Source: Halomarina litorea (GTDB lineage: Archaea > Halobacteriota > Halobacteria > Halobacteriales > Haloarculaceae). Taken from it: a DNA stretch of 64,000 bases. Positions 43,325-53,511 of this stretch are shown here, in pieces. The notes beneath the pieces are model-generated. The model was not told the origin of the DNA. It saw only the letters and a list, made by a program, of their open reading frames with translations, and did not search any database. A program made the position numbers and the translations under genes. Position 1 is the first letter of the stretch. Each line of letters begins with the position of its first letter. Location: the NCBI RefSeq assembly GCF_024227715.1, contig NZ_CP100448.1, positions 1,757,655-1,821,654 of the forward strand, written 5' to 3'.

Positions 43325-44352
43325 GCGCCGGTCCCGAACGCGTCGAGCGGGCCATCCGCGAGCGCCGTGACGAGGTCAACGAGGCCATCGTCGAGGCGCT
43401 CCCCATCAAGCGTCCCGAGCGCCTCTACGAGGCCTCGCGCTACCTGCTGGACGCGGGCGGCAAGCGCCTCCGACCGACGGTGCTGTTGCTGACGGCGGAG
43501 GCTATCACCGACACCGACCCGCTGGCCGGCGACTACCGCGCGTTCGGGCCGGAAGCGATAGACGTCCTGACGGCGGCGGTGAGCGTCGAGGTCATCCAGT
43601 CGTTCACGCTCATCCACGACGACATCATGGACGACGACGACGTCCGCCGAGGCGTCCCGGCCGTCCACCGCGAGTACGACCTCGAGACGGCCATCCTCGC
43701 TGGCGACACGCTCTACTCGAAGGCCTTCGAGTTGATGCTCGATACCGGCGCGCCCGCCGACCGCTCGGTGCGCGCGCTCGACCAGTTGGCGACGACGTGT
43801 ACGAAGATTTGCGAGGGCCAGGCCCTCGACGTGGAGTTCGAGGGGCGGGACGCGGTGACGCCCGCCGAGTACCTCGAGATGGTGGAGTCGAAGACGGCGG
43901 TGCTGTACGCCGCGGCGGCGTCGATTCCGGCGGTCCTGCTGGGTGCCGACGACGAGGTTGTACAGGCGCTCAACGGCTACGGCCTCGACGTCGGGAGGGC
44001 CTTCCAGATTCAGGACGACCTGCTCGACCTGACGGTGCCGAGCGACGTCCTCGGCAAGCAGCGGGGGAGCGACCTCATCGAGGGGAAACGGACCATCGTC
44101 ACCCTCCACGCCAAGCGACAGGGCGTCGACGTCGACGACCTCGTGTCGACCGACACGCACATGGAGGTGTCTGAGGCGGACATCGACCGTGCGGTCGGTG
44201 AACTGGAGGACGCCGGGAGCATCGAGTACGCTCGCGAGATGGCCCACGAGTACATCGAGACGGGCAAGGACCGTCTGCAGGTCCTCCCCGACAACGAGGC
44301 CCGCCACACGCTGGAGGGCATCGCGGACTACCTCGTCGAGCGGGAGTACTGA
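43321..44352 (+). CDS. idsA: Geranylgeranyl/farnesyl diphosphate synthase
   Basis: 343 aa trans-prenyltransferase. First Asp-rich motif [11 protein letters not shown] (about 98-106) and second [10 protein letters not shown] (about 227-236); [12 protein letters not shown] near residue 47 is the family start. Makes the C20 precursor of archaeal core lipids. Coupled by 4 nt to RNase J. Other isoprenoid enzymes, mvk and ipk, are 16 kb away on the opposite strand. Confidence 0.94.
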   Translation: MSAGPERVERAIRERRDEVNEAIVEALPIKRPERLYEASRYLLDAGGKRLRPTVLLLTAEAITDTDPLAGDYRAFGPEAIDVLTAAVSVEVIQSFTLIHDDIMDDDDVRRGVPAVHREYDLETAILAGDTLYSKAFELMLDTGAPADRSVRALDQLATTCTKICEGQALDVEFEGRDAVTPAEYLEMVESKTAVLYAAAASIPAVLLGADDEVVQALNGYGLDVGRAFQIQDDLLDLTVPSDVLGKQRGSDLIEGKRTIVTLHAKRQGVDVDDLVSTDTHMEVSEADIDRAVGELEDAGSIEYAREMAHEYIETGKDRLQVLPDNEARHTLEGIADYLVEREY

Positions 44353-44490
44353 CCCCCGACGCGGCTACGCCTCTCGCCGCCCGGCCAGGCGGCGACTGGC
44401 ACTGTCCTCAGCACGGACAGTCATGGCTGCGTAGCGACTGTAGACCGCCGGGTAAGGGCTTATCCGTCGTCCCCGAGTCGAGACCAGTAG

Positions 44491-44688
44491 ATGGGTTCCG
44501 AACAGCAGCGATGGGAGTACGAGACCCTCCGACCCGACCGGGAGGCGACCATGCACGAGGCAGCCGACCCGAAGACGGAGTTGAACGAACTCGGCGCCGA
44601 CGGGTGGGAACTCGTCACCACCGTCGAGTACTCCGGCGGGGGCACGAAGTACCTGGTCCTCAAGCGACCCGTCGACGATGACGAGTGA
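44491..44688 (+). CDS. DUF4177 family small protein
   Basis: 65 aa. WEYETLRPDREATMHEAADP followed by LNELGADGWELVTTVEY and YLVLKRP is the DUF4177 pattern (one beta-strand-helix-strand unit of unknown function). A gcttatcc TATA element (44458-44465) predicts a leaderless or short-leader mRNA. It overlaps the next gene by 11 nt and so probably belongs to a three-gene operon. Confidence 0.85.
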   Translation: MGSEQQRWEYETLRPDREATMHEAADPKTELNELGADGWELVTTVEYSGGGTKYLVLKRPVDDDE

Positions 44689-45766
44689 GCAGGAGGGCGG
44701 TGGGAGCGATGAGACGCGCGCCCGCACCGCCGTGGACGTCGAGATGTCCGGCGACGACCCCTCCTCCATCGGGACGGAGAACACCATGCGCGAGCGTGCC
44801 GGCGAGAGCCGTCTCAAACTGTGGGTGCTCCTGAAGGCGAACCGCCTCGTGCTCACGGGCGTGCTCGCGTCCCTGATGTTCGTCGCGTTCGTCGTCAGCG
44901 GGGCGGTGCTCTTCCCGCCGTTCCGCCAGACGGCCATCACCACCGACGTCCTCGACACCATCTTCACGACGATGACCAGCGCCGTCCTCACCGGGGTGAC
45001 GCTCATCGTCTCCATCAACCAGCTGGTCATCTCACAGGAGAACGGGCCGCTGGGCGACCAGCGCCAGCGGATGAGCGCGACCCTCGACTACCGCGACTAC
45101 GCGAGCGAACTGCTCGGGACGACGACGCCCGCGGACCCCTCGATGTTCCTCCGGGCGCTCGTCAGCGCCACCGGCCAGCGCGCCCGGACGTTCCGCGAGT
45201 CCATCGAGGACTCGGACAACGAGGACCTGAAAGAGGAGGTCGACGCGTTCGTCGACAGCCTCATCGAGAACGCAGAGGAGGTCAGAGACGAACTCGACGG
45301 AGCGACGTTCGGCACGTTCGACGTGCTGTTCGCCGCGCTCAACTACAACTACGCGTGGAAGATATTCCAGACGGACCGCATCAGCGACGAGTACGACTCG
45401 GCCCTCTCCGACGAACAGCAGGGCGACCTGTACCAACTGCGGTCGTCGCTGGCGATGTTCGGCCCCGCGCGCGAGCACATCAAGACGCTGTACTTCCAGT
45501 GGGCGCTCACGAGCCTCTCACAGCTCATCATCTACGCCGCCCTCCCCGCGCTCGTCGTCTCCGGCATCATGATGTCGTTCGTCGACGGGACGACGTTCAC
45601 CGGGTCGACGCTCGGTATCAGCGACATCCTCTGGGTCACCGCCGGGGCGCTCACCCTCACGCTCGTCCCGTTCCTCCTGTTCGTCTCGTACATCAGTCGC
45701 ATCGCCACGGTCGCAAAGCGCACCCTCGCCATCGGGCCGCTCATTCTGAGGGACTCCCAGCGATGA
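44678..45766 (+). CDS. Four-helix integral membrane protein with large central domain
   Basis: 362 aa. The first 45 residues are hydrophilic and acidic. Two membrane helices (about 57-77 and 92-112) are followed by a soluble, helical central domain of about 160 residues (YRDYASELLGTTTPADPSMF through DGATFGTFDVLFAALNYNY), then two more helices (about 275-295 and 310-335) and a short basic end. No recognised catalytic motif. It overlaps both neighbours (11 nt upstream, 4 nt downstream). I do not recognise a family. Confidence 0.7.
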   Translation: MTSEQEGGGSDETRARTAVDVEMSGDDPSSIGTENTMRERAGESRLKLWVLLKANRLVLTGVLASLMFVAFVVSGAVLFPPFRQTAITTDVLDTIFTTMTSAVLTGVTLIVSINQLVISQENGPLGDQRQRMSATLDYRDYASELLGTTTPADPSMFLRALVSATGQRARTFRESIEDSDNEDLKEEVDAFVDSLIENAEEVRDELDGATFGTFDVLFAALNYNYAWKIFQTDRISDEYDSALSDEQQGDLYQLRSSLAMFGPAREHIKTLYFQWALTSLSQLIIYAALPALVVSGIMMSFVDGTTFTGSTLGISDILWVTAGALTLTLVPFLLFVSYISRIATVAKRTLAIGPLILRDSQR

Positions 45767-46158
45767 GGGGAGACGGACAGCGCACGACGACCCGCCGGCG
45801 ACTGCTCGCCGGTCTCGCCGCCGGCACGACCCTCGGTCTCTCGGGGTGTGTGACGCTCTCGCCGTCGTTCGAGCGGTCGTTCCCCGACTCGCAGGTGTTC
45901 GTGCGGGTGTCCGCCAGCGAGCCGTGGGCAGTGAATCGCGTCCGTGCGACGGTCACGCTGACCGAGCGGGCGACCACCGAACTCGGCGTCCGGACGCTCG
46001 TCGTCGTCACCGCGTCCGGCTCGACGTACACCACGGCGACGGTCAGCGGCGGACAGACGAGCGTCACTACCTACGTACCGCTCGGGACGCGGGTGAAACT
46101 CGTCGCGGTGGACAACGCGGGCGCGTTCGTCGAACAGGTGACCGTCCAGACGCCCTGA
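45763..46158 (+). CDS. Small Tat-type lipoprotein
   Basis: 131 aa. The signal TTTRRRLLAGLAAGTTLGLS ends in a lipobox Cys (about residue 29). The mature part of about 100 residues is beta-rich (VNRVRATVTLTERATTELGV; TVSGGQTSVTTYV). Coupled by ATGA to the membrane protein, so it probably sits beside it on the outer face of the membrane. No family identified. Confidence 0.7.
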   Translation: MRGDGQRTTTRRRLLAGLAAGTTLGLSGCVTLSPSFERSFPDSQVFVRVSASEPWAVNRVRATVTLTERATTELGVRTLVVVTASGSTYTTATVSGGQTSVTTYVPLGTRVKLVAVDNAGAFVEQVTVQTP

Positions 46159-46171
46159 TCGCGGACCGGGG

Positions 46172-46423
46172 TCAGAACTCGCTGGGACAGACGACGTCCT
46201 CCCCACGGGTGGTCCGGTGGATCGCCACGCTCGTCTCCTCGGTGAAGAACGTGACCAGCACGACGGCGTCCTGAAACCCGACGGACGACGAGTCGACGGG
46301 GTCGTCGGTGTTGAAGTCGAACAGGTAGATGGCCTGATTCTCCCGGAGCGCTATCGTGCCGTCCTCGACGTACGGCTGGAGGTACCGCCGGGAAGGACTG
46401 CTCGCTCGCCGAGAAAATAGCAT
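46172..46423 (-). CDS. Small uncharacterised protein (83 aa)
   Basis: MLFSRRASSPSRRYLQPYVE, then GTIALRENQAIYLFDFNTDD and VGFQDAVVLVTFFTEETSVA: a compact alpha/beta or beta-strand protein. The basic N-terminus is followed by a well-ordered core and one Cys near the C-terminus. The sense strand has much better protein-like composition than the alternatives. It ends 14 nt from the lipoprotein stop and diverges from gltX. Function unknown. Confidence 0.65.
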   Translation of the reverse strand: MLFSRRASSPSRRYLQPYVEDGTIALRENQAIYLFDFNTDDPVDSSSVGFQDAVVLVTFFTEETSVAIHRTTRGEDVVCPSEF

Positions 46424-46528
46424 ATTCTGATGAATTCCCCCACTCGTGTATGTGAGTTCGCGGTACGTGTGTTGCTCGTCGGCGACGAATCCCGGAGGTT
46501 TTGACCCCACTCGCGGAAGGGTCACCCA

Positions 46529-48244
46529 ATGGACGACGACCTCCGCGAGCGTGTCGAACGAGCGGCCGAACGAAACGCGTTGTTCAACGCGCTCAAACAC
46601 GACTCCGACGCACAGGTCGGCCCCATCATGGGGCCGCTGATGGGCGAGAACCCCGAGTTCCGCGAACACGGCGACCAGATAGCGGGCGTCGTCGCCCCCG
46701 TCGTCGAGCGGGTCAACGGCCTCTCGACCGAGGAGCAGCGCGAGCGACTGGTGGAACTCGACCCGGAGGCGGTCGAGGAACTCGACGCCGAGGACGAGGA
46801 GGACGACCAGGTGCTCCCGGACCTGCCGAACGTCGAGGAGTACGACGAGGTGCGGATGCGCCTCGCGCCCAACCCGAACGGCCCGTGGCACCTCGGGAAC
46901 GCCCGGATGCCCGCCGTCATCGGGACGTACAAGGACCTCTACGACGGCTGGATGCTCTGTCGGTTCGACGACACCGATCCCGAGACGAAGCGCCCGGACC
47001 TCGACGCCTACGACGCCATCCTCGGCGCCATCGACTATCTGGGGTTCGAACCCGACGAGGTGGTCAAGGCCAGCGACCGCGTGGAGACGTACTACGACCA
47101 CGCGCGCGACCTCATCGAGATGGGCGGGGCCTACACCTGTTCCTGTTCCGGCGAGGCGTTCTCCGAGTTGAAGAACGCCGGGGAGGCCTGCCCGCACCGC
47201 GAGAAGGACCCCGAGACCACGATGGCGGAGTTCGAGGCGATGGTCGACGGCGAGTTCGCCTCCGGCGAGATGGTCCTCCGGGTGAAGACCGACATCGAGC
47301 ACAAGAACCCCGCGCTGCGCGACTGGGTGGCGTTCCGCGTCGTGGACACCCCCCACCCCCGCGAGGCGGCCAGCGAGTACCGCGCGTGGCCGATGCTCGA
47401 CTTCCAGTCCGGTATCGACGACCACCTGATGGGCATCACGCACATCATCCGGGGCATCGACCTGCAGGACTCGGCCAAACGACAGCGCTTCGTCTACGAC
47501 TACTTCGGCTGGGAGTACCCCGAGGTGGTCCACTGGGGGAAGATACAGATCGACGCCTACGACGTGAAGATGTCCACCTCGACGATCAGGGCCCTCGTGG
47601 AGGCCGGCGACCTGGAGGGGTGGGACGACCCCCGCGCGCCCACCCTCGCGAGCGTCCGCCGTCGGGGCATCCGTGGGCAGGCCATCGTGGACGCCATCGT
47701 CGAACTCGGCACCTCCACCAGCGACGTGGACCTGCCGATGTCGAACATCTACGCGAAGAACCGCGACCTCGTGGACGACGAGTCCGACCGCGCGTTCCTC
47801 GTCCGTGACGGCGAGGAACTGGCGCTCGACGGCGGGCCCGACGCCGCCCACCCGCCGGTCCACCCCGACCACGAGGAACGGGGGGCCCGCGACATCCCCG
47901 TCGGCGACGCGGTCCTCCTCGAATCCGAGGACGTCCCCGAGGAGGGCGAGCGGGTCTGGCTGAAGGGTCTCGGCTGCACCCGCCGGACCGCGGAGGGACT
48001 GGCGTTCCTCGACGCGGACATCGACGTGGTCCGCGAGGAGGGCGTCCCCGTCGTCCACTGGGTGCCCGCCGGCGAGGGCGTCCCCGTCCAGTTGCGCACC
48101 ATGGAGGGCGACGTGACGGGCACCGCCGAACCCGGCCTGCGCGAGTACGAGGCCGACGACGTGGTGCAGTTCGAGCGAATCGGCTTCGCCCGCATCGACG
48201 ACGTGGCGGGCGTTCGGGTCGTCGCGTACTACGCGCACCCCTGA
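46529..48244 (+). CDS. gltX: Glutamyl-tRNA synthetase (archaeal type)
   Basis: 571 aa. Class I synthetase of the archaeal GluRS/GlnRS branch: RLAPNPNGPWHLGNARM (HIGH-like, about 111-127), a helical insertion, then YDVKMSTSTIRALV (KMSKS-like, about 346). The beta-barrel anticodon domain follows. An archaeal N-terminal helical extension (about 1-100) is present. Leaderless start at 46529 following ggttttgacc at TATA distance. Confidence 0.95.
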   Translation: MDDDLRERVERAAERNALFNALKHDSDAQVGPIMGPLMGENPEFREHGDQIAGVVAPVVERVNGLSTEEQRERLVELDPEAVEELDAEDEEDDQVLPDLPNVEEYDEVRMRLAPNPNGPWHLGNARMPAVIGTYKDLYDGWMLCRFDDTDPETKRPDLDAYDAILGAIDYLGFEPDEVVKASDRVETYYDHARDLIEMGGAYTCSCSGEAFSELKNAGEACPHREKDPETTMAEFEAMVDGEFASGEMVLRVKTDIEHKNPALRDWVAFRVVDTPHPREAASEYRAWPMLDFQSGIDDHLMGITHIIRGIDLQDSAKRQRFVYDYFGWEYPEVVHWGKIQIDAYDVKMSTSTIRALVEAGDLEGWDDPRAPTLASVRRRGIRGQAIVDAIVELGTSTSDVDLPMSNIYAKNRDLVDDESDRAFLVRDGEELALDGGPDAAHPPVHPDHEERGARDIPVGDAVLLESEDVPEEGERVWLKGLGCTRRTAEGLAFLDADIDVVREEGVPVVHWVPAGEGVPVQLRTMEGDVTGTAEPGLREYEADDVVQFERIGFARIDDVAGVRVVAYYAHP

Positions 48245-49192
<948 letters not shown>

Positions 49193-49252
49193 GACCTCCA
49201 CCCTCCCCGCCGCCGCAACAATTGCCGGTTCTCGGGAGGGTCCGTCCGTCGT

Positions 49253-49270
49253 GAAAAAAGCTATTTTTCG
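49253..49270 (+). promoter_or_regulatory. Inverted A/T tract overlapping the etf promoter
   Basis: gaaaaaagctatttttcg: gaaaaa and tttttc form inverted arms around agcta. The second arm, ctatttttcg, is also at TATA distance (35-45 nt) from etfB (49306). It might be an operator, or a terminator of the ferredoxin mRNA, or both. Confidence 0.45.
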
Positions 49271-49305
49271 TGGTATGACGGACTGCTTCACGGTGTTAGC
49301 TACCG

Positions 49306-50187
49306 ATGCACACAGTCGTCCTGACGAAAGGCGTCCCCGACTTCCGCGAGGGGCAGGTGTCCTTCGACGAGGAGGGCCACCTCGAACGGGGGAAGACCCC
49401 GACGGTCATGAACCCGAACGACCGGTTCGCGCTAGAGGCGGCCCTCCAGACCAAGGTCCGCCACGGCGGGCGCGTCTCGCTGATGAGCATGGGGCCGCCG
49501 GGGTACGGTGAAGTCTTACAGGAGGGGATGCGGTCGGTGTACGCCGACGACTGCTACCTGCTCTCGGACCGCGAGATGGCCGCCGCCGACACGTGGGCTA
49601 CCTCCATCACCATCGCCACCGCGCTGGAGAAACTGGGCGTGCCGGACCTCGTCGTGGCGGGGTTCAAGACGGCCGACGGCGAGACGGGGCACACTGGCCT
49701 GCAGACGGCGTGGTGTCTCGGGATGCCCATCGTCACCCACGTCGTCGCCCTCGACGTCGACGAGGACGCGGGCACCCTCCGGGCCAAGCGACTCGTCGAG
49801 GGTGACGTCACCGAGATAGAGACCGTCGAGACCTCGCTCCCCGCGTTCGTCGTGACCGACCCCGAGTTCGACGCGTCCTACCGGACGGCGGGCGAACGAC
49901 TCGTCCTGAAGGACCTCCGGGCGGAGACGCGGGACCGCGCCGAGCGATACGAGGCGGTCATGACGACGTGGGACCACGCGGACCTCAACCTCGACCCGGA
50001 CTACATCGGCCTCGACGGGTCGCCCACCATCGTCTCCTCCGTCGATCCCATCCCGAAGGCCCCCGCGGAACGCGAGGCGACGATGGTCGACCCGGGGGAC
50101 GCGGCGGCCATGGACGAGGTTCTGGAGGTGCTCCGCCCGTTCGCGGGCGGAGACGGGAGTCCGACCGCGGAGGCGGGGGGTGACTGA
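49306..50187 (+). CDS. etfB: Electron transfer flavoprotein beta subunit (FixA-like)
   Basis: 293 aa. TKGVPDFREGQVSFDEEGHL at the start and MNPNDRFALEAALQTK match the EtfB/FixA adenine-nucleotide-binding alpha/beta domain; VAGFKTADGETGHTGLQTAW is the EtfB signature segment. Longer than the usual 250-260 aa by a C-terminal tail. In group II (Fix-type) ETFs it would help bifurcate electrons. It ends 1 nt before the EtfA ATG. Confidence 0.9.
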   Translation: MHTVVLTKGVPDFREGQVSFDEEGHLERGKTPTVMNPNDRFALEAALQTKVRHGGRVSLMSMGPPGYGEVLQEGMRSVYADDCYLLSDREMAAADTWATSITIATALEKLGVPDLVVAGFKTADGETGHTGLQTAWCLGMPIVTHVVALDVDEDAGTLRAKRLVEGDVTEIETVETSLPAFVVTDPEFDASYRTAGERLVLKDLRAETRDRAERYEAVMTTWDHADLNLDPDYIGLDGSPTIVSSVDPIPKAPAEREATMVDPGDAAAMDEVLEVLRPFAGGDGSPTAEAGGD

Positions 50188-50188
50188 G

Positions 50189-51856
50189 ATGTCCATCGAC
50201 CCCGCGGACTACGACATCGCCGACCTCACGGCGCGAATCAAGGACGTAGAGGACGTGGCGGAACTGCGAGCCATCCTCGAAGCGGAGGAAGACGGGAAGA
50301 ATCGCGACCCCGTCAAGAAGGTCATCGAGAGCCGTATCGGGAAGTTCTCCGGGGACGAGGAGGCGTCGGACGGCGAGGTGGACCCGACGGAGATGAGCCT
50401 CGCCGAACTCGGTAACGCGGTGCAGGACATCGACGACCCGGAGCGTCTGGACGCCATCCTCGCGGCCGAGGAGGCCGGCGAGAACCGCGACGGCGCGAAG
50501 CGCCTCGTCCAGAGCCGCATCGACTCCATCCGCGGGAGCGAGGAGGACGAGGGCGGGGACGTCGAGGAGGAGCCACAGACACCGGAGGAGCGCCACCCGG
50601 ACCTCGACCACCCCACGGCGGACAAGCGCCACGTTCGGGCGCTGACGGACGCCACCTACGGCGACATGTGGGTCTACTGCGAGACGCAGGCGGGCGACCT
50701 GCTCGACGTCTCCCGCGAGATGCTCGGGAAGGCCCGCGAGCTGATGGACGGCTACAACGCCGACTACGACCGGTCGGAGCGAGTCGTCGCCGTCCTCATC
50801 GGGAGCGACGTCGAACGCTTCGCCGACGAGTGTATCGACTGCGGCGCGGACGCCGTCGTCGTCCACGAGGACGACCGACTCGACCGGTTCGTCCACCGCG
50901 CGTACACCGAGGTGTTCTGCGACATGGCGCGGTGGGGCGGGGAGCCGGGGGAGAAGGGTCCCGACCCCGCCGAGTGGCGCGACTACGACGAACCGCGCTA
51001 CGTCCTCTTCCCGGCGACGAACAACGGGCGTGACCTCTCGGCGCAGGTGCAGGCTGAACTCGACTCCGGCCTCGCGAGCGACTGCTCCGGCCTCTACATC
51101 GAGGACACCGTCATCTCCAATCCCGCCAAGGTGGGGCGGGCGGGCGAGAAGAAAGAGTTCCGAGGCGTCCTCCACATGAAGCGCCCGGACTTCTCGGGGT
51201 TCGAGTACTCGACCATCCTCTGTCTGGACAACCCGGGGCGGGAGTTCCACCCGCAGGGGGCCTCCGTGATTCCGGGGAGCTTCGACGTCCCCGACCCGGA
51301 CCCCGAGCGAGAGGGCCTCGTCGTCACCCACGACCTCGAACTGGACGAGGACTGGTTGAGCGTGCGCGTGACCGAGTTCGACCAGCTAGACGAGGGCGTC
51401 GACCTCACCGGGCGGGACGTCGTCGTCGCCGTCGGGCGGGGCATCGGCGACGACCCGACGCGAGGGATGGAACTCGCCCTCGAACTGGCGAACGCCTTCG
51501 AGGACGCCGACGTGGGCGTCTCGCGGGGTATCGTCACCGGCTCCTACGAGTTCGGGGGCCACGTCGAGGAGTACACCCGCGAGGAACGCCAGATCGGGGA
51601 GACGGGACAGGTCGTCGCTCCGAAACTGTACATCGCGGCGGGCATCTCGGGGGCCGTCCAGCACAAGGTGGGGATGGACGAGTCCGACACCATCCTCGCC
51701 ATCAACACCGACCCCGACGCCCGCATCCGTGACTTCTCCGACTACTTCGTCGAGGGGGACCTGTTCGAGGTGCTCCCGATGCTCACCGAGGCGGTGAAGT
51801 CGGGGACGCTGGACGTACAGGCCGTCGCCGACGGCAGCGGGGGTGAGCGCCAATGA
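50189..51856 (+). CDS. etfA: Electron transfer flavoprotein alpha subunit (FixB-like) with N-terminal repeat domain
   Basis: 555 aa, about 200 more than usual. A normal EtfA core (about 150-545) contains the FAD-binding C-terminal domain with VAVGRGIGDDPTRG, IVTGSYEFGG and AAGISGAVQHKVGMDESDTI. The first 115 residues hold two copies of a 40-residue helical repeat (about 10-51 and 70-111; LTARIKDVEDVAELRAILEA and LGNAVQDIDDPERLDAILAA), followed by an acidic linker. The ATG at 50189 is used; a GTG three codons upstream also exists. The core overlaps in sequence with FixB proteins. Confidence 0.92.
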   Translation: MSIDPADYDIADLTARIKDVEDVAELRAILEAEEDGKNRDPVKKVIESRIGKFSGDEEASDGEVDPTEMSLAELGNAVQDIDDPERLDAILAAEEAGENRDGAKRLVQSRIDSIRGSEEDEGGDVEEEPQTPEERHPDLDHPTADKRHVRALTDATYGDMWVYCETQAGDLLDVSREMLGKARELMDGYNADYDRSERVVAVLIGSDVERFADECIDCGADAVVVHEDDRLDRFVHRAYTEVFCDMARWGGEPGEKGPDPAEWRDYDEPRYVLFPATNNGRDLSAQVQAELDSGLASDCSGLYIEDTVISNPAKVGRAGEKKEFRGVLHMKRPDFSGFEYSTILCLDNPGREFHPQGASVIPGSFDVPDPDPEREGLVVTHDLELDEDWLSVRVTEFDQLDEGVDLTGRDVVVAVGRGIGDDPTRGMELALELANAFEDADVGVSRGIVTGSYEFGGHVEEYTREERQIGETGQVVAPKLYIAAGISGAVQHKVGMDESDTILAINTDPDARIRDFSDYFVEGDLFEVLPMLTEAVKSGTLDVQAVADGSGGERQ

Positions 51857-53511
51857 CCGAGCACGAACACTACGAGGCGGTCGTGGTGGGTGCCGGCCCC
51901 GGCGGGGCCGCCGCCGCCGCCAAACTCGCCGCCGAGGGGGTCGAGACGCTCGTCCTCGAACGCGGCGTCGACGCCGGGTCGAAGAACGTCTCGGGGGGAC
52001 TCCTCTACGCCGAGTCCTCCGCGCCGTACACCATCGACGACCTCTTCCCCGACTTCCGCGAGGAGGCCGCGGAGCGACCCGTCACGGAGTACTACCTGCA
52101 CAACGTCGCCGGGCGCAAGGTGCGCTCGTTCGACATCACCGCGCTCCACGAACACGACACGGAGTGGTCCGACGCCGTCCTCAGGCGGCCGATGGACTCG
52201 TGGCTGGCCGACCGGGTCCACGAGATGACCCGCGAGACGGGCGGTGGACTCCTGACCGGCGTGCGGGTGAACGGCCTCCTGCGCGAACACGGGGAGATAG
52301 TCGGCGTCACCTGCGACGAGATAGACCCCATCCGCGCCGACGTCGTCGTCGCCGCCGACGGGGTGAACAGCGAACTCGCCCGCGACGCGGGCCTGATGGA
52401 CTGGGAGCACCCCGACCAGTGGTTCCAGGGCGTCAAGGCAGTCGTGGACGCCCCGGACGTCGACGACCGGTTCGACATCGACCCCGGGGAGGGTGTCGCC
52501 CACCTGTTCTCGGGCGACCTCTTCGAGGACGTTCGGGGCGGCGGGTTCCTCTACACCAACCGCGAGACGCTCTCCATCGGCACCGTCTTCCACCTCGACA
52601 GCCTCGTCGCGGAGCGGGCCGAACCGCACGAACTGCTCGACAACCTGCTCACCCACCCGCTCCTCGCGGACTGGCTGGGCGACGACTACCGGGAACTGGA
52701 GTACTCGGCGAAGCTCGTCCCGGACTCGAAGAAGGTGGCCCACCCGGACCCCCACGAGGGAAGACTCGTTCTCGTCGGGGACGCGGGCGGGCAGATGCAG
52801 GCGCAGGGGCCCATCATCAAGGGGATGAACCACGCCGTCACGGCGGGCGCGCTGGCCGCCGAGGCGTTCGTGGAGGCCCGCAACCGAGGGAACACCGACG
52901 AGGCGGGCCGGCGCTACGCCGAGAAACTGCGCGACTCGGGGACGATGCGGAAGCTCCGACCGCCGGGCTACCGCGTCTCGCGGGCGCTGGGCGAACGCGA
53001 CCGGGTCGCCTCGCTGACAGACGCCGTCCTCACCTCCCGCGTCGGGCGGTTGGGAGTCAGGGCGCTGGGCGGGCGTCTCGAATCGCTGTACAGTTCGCCG
53101 GGCCTCGCGGCCATCGTGCCCGACACGGCGACGCCCTACGTGACGCTCCCGTCGGTCATCGCGGAGGAACTCGGTGCCGACGTCACCGCCGAGAGCCGGG
53201 TCGAACCCCCCAGCCTCGCGGACCGCATCGGGGCGCTCACCTACGACACCGACGTGGGCAACCCGCACATCCGCGTGCTGGACAACTCGTGGGCGGCCAG
53301 TGGTGCCGCCGTCACGGCCTGTCCCGTGAGCGCGCTGGACTTCGGCGGCGGCTGTTACCGCGAGGAGGAGGTGAAGACGAACGGTCACACCGAACGCGTC
53401 GTCAGCCTCGACACGCAACCCTGCGTGGAGTGCGGGACGTGCGCCATCGTCGCCGACACGGAGTGGACCCACCCGCGCGGGGGCAAGGGCGTGGAGTTCG
53501 AGCAGGGATGA
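51853..53511 (+). CDS. FixC-FixX fusion: ETF-quinone oxidoreductase-like flavoprotein with C-terminal ferredoxin
   Basis: 552 aa. The N-terminal FAD domain has VVVGAGPGGAAAAAKLA (about 10-26) and APYTIDDLFPDFREEA, like FixC; a later segment GDAGGQMQAQGPIIKGMNHA is the FAD/quinone side. From about residue 470, a ferredoxin-like domain carries CPVSALDF and CVECGTCAIV: this is FixX, normally a separate protein. It should pass electrons from ETF to the membrane quinone pool, with Fe-S in the fused tail. It starts 4 nt before the EtfA stop and ends 4 nt into the next gene. Confidence 0.9.
   Translation: MTEHEHYEAVVVGAGPGGAAAAAKLAAEGVETLVLERGVDAGSKNVSGGLLYAESSAPYTIDDLFPDFREEAAERPVTEYYLHNVAGRKVRSFDITALHEHDTEWSDAVLRRPMDSWLADRVHEMTRETGGGLLTGVRVNGLLREHGEIVGVTCDEIDPIRADVVVAADGVNSELARDAGLMDWEHPDQWFQGVKAVVDAPDVDDRFDIDPGEGVAHLFSGDLFEDVRGGGFLYTNRETLSIGTVFHLDSLVAERAEPHELLDNLLTHPLLADWLGDDYRELEYSAKLVPDSKKVAHPDPHEGRLVLVGDAGGQMQAQGPIIKGMNHAVTAGALAAEAFVEARNRGNTDEAGRRYAEKLRDSGTMRKLRPPGYRVSRALGERDRVASLTDAVLTSRVGRLGVRALGGRLESLYSSPGLAAIVPDTATPYVTLPSVIAEELGADVTAESRVEPPSLADRIGALTYDTDVGNPHIRVLDNSWAASGAAVTACPVSALDFGGGCYREEEVKTNGHTERVVSLDTQPCVECGTCAIVADTEWTHPRGGKGVEFEQG

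Noticed and set aside
46172-48238. 688-aa minus-strand ORF opposite gltX
   Set aside because: Only its last 83 residues (46172-46423), outside gltX, look like a real protein; the remainder is a shadow of gltX.
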